DNA from: Hyphomicrobium sp.
Lineage (GTDB): Bacteria > Pseudomonadota > Alphaproteobacteria > Rhizobiales > Hyphomicrobiaceae
Reading direction: 5' to 3'
DNA length: 64,000 nt
NCBI GenBank assembly: GCA_030148725.1
Contig: JASBSU010000042.1
Location: forward strand, 1-64,000
Part shown: in pieces, positions 62,188-64,000 of the stretch
How the letters are laid out: each line of letters starts with the position of its first letter
Numbering within the stretch: position 1 is the first letter of the stretch
Translations under genes and position numbers: made by a program
The notes under the pieces: model-generated
The model's input: the letters and a program-made list of their open reading frames with translations, nothing else
What the model was told of the DNA's origin: nothing
Database searches by the model: none

Positions 62188-63707
62188 GGCGCTGCGCGCA
62201 ACATAAATCCTGCGATGAAAGCTGCGAGGAGCGCGCATCCAGCGGAGACAGCCGCCGTGACCTCGAAGGCGTAGGTGTAGGATTCATGCGCTACGGCGAG
62301 CAGCTTGGCGCCTTCTGCGGCCGGCAGGGCGCGCGCCGCCTCGATGGTTCCTCCGAGGGTGTCGAGCGTGGCCTCTCGCGCCTCCGCCGAGATCATCGGT
62401 AGCGCAACGGCTTCCATCGTCTTGCGGTAGACGACGGTGAGGATGCTGCCGAGGACGGCGATGCCGAGAGCGCCGCCGAATTCGAAGCTCGTTTCCGAAA
62501 TGGCGGATGCGGCGCCGGCACGGGCCGGTGGTGCTGACGACATCACGAGGTCGGTGGTGATCGCGCCCATTGGGGCCATGCCGATGCAGAACACGAGCAT
62601 CCCCACGAACAGCAGCCAGAGCGAGGTTGCCGAGGAGATCTGCGTCAACATCAAGAACCCCGCGGCAGCGATCACCAGCACCGTCGAGACAACGCGCGCT
62701 GGCTGGAAGTGGCGGACAAGCAGCGGCGCTGCCAGGGACCCGACCGTGAAAATGACGCCGGCCGGCGCCATGAAGAGTCCGGCGTCGAGCGGGCTCATGC
62801 CCTGCACGAGCTGCAGATATTGCGCGATGAAGAGGAACATGCCGGCGATCATGAAGAGGCCAAGTACGTTCGTTGCGAGTGCCGCGCTGAACGCGGGCTC
62901 GGCGAACAGGCGCACGTCGATGAGCGGGTCGGCAAGGCGCCGCTGGCGGCGGAAGAACATGGTCCCTATCGCCAAGCCCACCACGGCCGCCACGAACGCC
63001 ACGAGGTTCAGGCCGTTCTCGGCAACGCTCTTCATACCGTAGACGACGGCCAGCACGGCCGTGACCGACTGGGCCGCACTCAGAATATCCATGCGTCCAG
63101 CATCTGGATCGCGAAATTCCGGCAGCAGCAGCGGTCCGATGACGAGCAGGATGCCCATGATCGGCACGTTGATCAGGAACACCGCGTGCCAGTTGAAGTG
63201 ATTGAGCAGCAGTCCGCCGAACATTGGTCCTATGACAGCGCCCGCGGAGAATGCTGCCACCCAGACGCCGATCGCAAACGTGCGCTCGCGATCATCCAGG
63301 AACATGTTGCGGATGAGCGATAGCGTCGAGGGGGCAAGGCATGCCGCTGAGAGGCCCTGCAGCGCGCGGGCGAAAATCAGGAACTCGGCGGTTGGAGATG
63401 CTGCTGCGATTGCGGATGCCGCGCCGAATGCGGCAGCGCCGTAAAGCAGCACCTTGCGGCGACCGATGCGGTCGCCGAGCGTGCCCATCGTCACCAGCGC
63501 GCCGGCGACCATGAAGCCGTAGATGTCGACGATCCAGAGAAGCTGTGCGGCGCTCGGCTTGAACTCGGCGGTGATCTGAGGGACTGCAAGGTGCAGCACC
63601 GTCAGGTCCATCGAGTAGATCAGGCACGGAATCGCGATGACGGCGAGGCCGATCCAGTCGCGGCGTGTCGCCTTGTGCGGCGCTTCTCGTTGAACGGTGT
63701 GTGACAT
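62178..63707 (-). CDS. MFS transporter, DHA2 (14-helix) type
   Basis: The 509-residue product has about 14 membrane helices, MDLTVLHLAVPQITAEFKPS near the start and GRRKVLLYGAAAFGAASAIA as the motif A region. This is the EmrB/QacA-type drug:proton antiporter group. A TetR-like gene is not adjacent. The ATG at 63707 is the downstream of two; the first is at 63719. Substrate is unknown. Confidence 0.88.
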   Translation of the reverse strand: MSHTVQREAPHKATRRDWIGLAVIAIPCLIYSMDLTVLHLAVPQITAEFKPSAAQLLWIVDIYGFMVAGALVTMGTLGDRIGRRKVLLYGAAAFGAASAIAAASPTAEFLIFARALQGLSAACLAPSTLSLIRNMFLDDRERTFAIGVWVAAFSAGAVIGPMFGGLLLNHFNWHAVFLINVPIMGILLVIGPLLLPEFRDPDAGRMDILSAAQSVTAVLAVVYGMKSVAENGLNLVAFVAAVVGLAIGTMFFRRQRRLADPLIDVRLFAEPAFSAALATNVLGLFMIAGMFLFIAQYLQLVQGMSPLDAGLFMAPAGVIFTVGSLAAPLLVRHFQPARVVSTVLVIAAAGFLMLTQISSATSLWLLFVGMLVFCIGMAPMGAITTDLVMSSAPPARAGAASAISETSFEFGGALGIAVLGSILTVVYRKTMEAVALPMISAEAREATLDTLGGTIEAARALPAAEGAKLLAVAHESYTYAFEVTAAVSAGCALLAAFIAGFMLRAAPQR

Positions 63708-63752
63708 GCGCTGCCTCATATCTGAGCCGCGCTGCCTCAGCCAGTGGTCAAC

Positions 63753-63758
63753 TTGACA
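63753..63758 (+). promoter_or_regulatory. Candidate -35 of the radical-SAM gene
   Basis: TTGACA with a -10-like CATATG/TATGTA about 17-19 nt later. The -10 region overlaps the LexA box, which would give SOS repression. Confidence 0.45.
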
Positions 63759-63772
63759 ACCTTCTACGTGCG

Positions 63773-63787
63773 GAACATATGTAGAAC
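63773..63787 (+). promoter_or_regulatory. LexA (SOS) box
   Basis: GAAC-N7-GAAC (GAAC at 63773-63776 and 63784-63787) is an exact match of the alphaproteobacterial LexA operator. It lies 17 nt before the start of the radical-SAM gene and overlaps its possible promoter. Confidence 0.75.
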
Positions 63788-63803
63788 ATGCGGAGGCAGA
63801 CCA

Positions 63804-64000
63804 TTGGACTTATTCCAGAAACTGAAAATTCTGGCTGATGCCGCCAAGTACGACGCCTCGTGCGCGTCTTCGGGCGCTCCAAAGCGAGCTGCTCGGGCTG
63901 GCGGACTCGGATCGACCACTGGCGCCGGCATTTGCCACGCCTACACGCCCGATGGCCGGTGCGTGTCGCTGCTCAAAATCCTTCTGACCAACTACTGCCT
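63804..64000 (+). CDS. Radical-SAM DNA modification/repair-type protein (3' truncated)
   Basis: The visible 65 codons read LDLFQKLKILADAAKYDASC, followed by GICHAYTPDGRCVSLLKILL and TNYC at the window's end. This is the family N-terminus of putative DNA modification/repair radical-SAM proteins from memory. The start is a TTG with GGAGG 7 nt upstream; the radical-SAM cysteine cluster lies beyond the window. The LexA box upstream suggests DNA-damage induction. Confidence 0.75.
   Translation, partial: MDLFQKLKILADAAKYDASCASSGAPKRAARAGGLGSTTGAGICHAYTPDGRCVSLLKILLTNYC

Noticed and set aside
1-64000. CRISPR arrays, rRNA operons, intact insertion sequences
   Set aside because: No regularly spaced repeats, rRNA-like blocks or transposase genes were found on reading the window.

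Overview
The window reads as a chromosome segment of a GC-rich alphaproteobacterium, most likely of the order Hyphomicrobiales (Rhizobiales). This is an inference from gene order and regulatory motifs, not from a database search. The supporting blocks are rpsF-rpsR-DUF2232-rplI-dnaB-alr-radA-cvpA-purF and the minus-strand run rlpA, D,D-carboxypeptidase, tmk, holB, metG, tatD, PhnP-like hydrolase. Alphaproteobacterial-type regulatory sites also appear: a GAAC-N7-GAAC LexA box and a GGAAC-N17-CGTT EcfG-type promoter.

Region by region: 0-12 kb is core housekeeping on the plus strand (ribosomal proteins, replicative helicase, alanine racemase, RadA, purine synthesis, a dehydrogenase and a DUF2478 protein). 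12-19.6 kb is core minus-strand (hydrolases, MetG, DNA polymerase delta-prime, thymidylate kinase, cell-wall enzymes). A tRNA-Ser(UGA) follows at 19754-19843.

19.8-34.1 kb is a genomic island. The last 13 bases of the tRNA-Ser gene recur exactly at 34124-34136. A broken tyrosine-integrase remnant lies just inside the tRNA end. Between the repeats is a visibly more AT-rich surface-polysaccharide cluster: an ABC exporter pair, a perosamine-synthase-type aminotransferase, a PglD/NeuD-type acyltransferase, three GT4-like glycosyltransferases, a sulfotransferase, a 1036-residue TPR/GT41-like protein and a CapF-like reductase-cupin fusion.

34.2-40.4 kb is accessory or stress-related: small unknown genes, a DUF883-CsbD pair behind an EcfG-type promoter, a ribbon-helix-helix regulator with a palindromic operator, a PHB-depolymerase-type esterase, a transglutaminase and a TetR regulator.

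40.4-54.7 kb is a putrescine/polyamine uptake and degradation locus. A plus-strand operon (aminotransferase, puuD, glutamine-synthetase-like ligase, puuC-type dehydrogenase, gabT) converges on a minus-strand operon (potF, potG, potH, potI, puuB). A GntR regulator and a second glutamine-synthetase-like gene follow. An identical 11-bp palindromic site lies at the potF/gntR promoter and before the second ligase gene, suggesting one shared operator.

54.7-64 kb contains an acetyltransferase preceded by an unlisted 29-codon ORF and a hairpin, a LysR regulator, small envelope proteins, an aldo/keto reductase, a DNA-repair pair (MBL exonuclease and ATP-dependent DNA ligase), a multidrug-type MFS transporter, and the start of a radical-SAM DNA repair gene behind a LexA box. 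No rRNA, CRISPR array or intact insertion sequence was seen.
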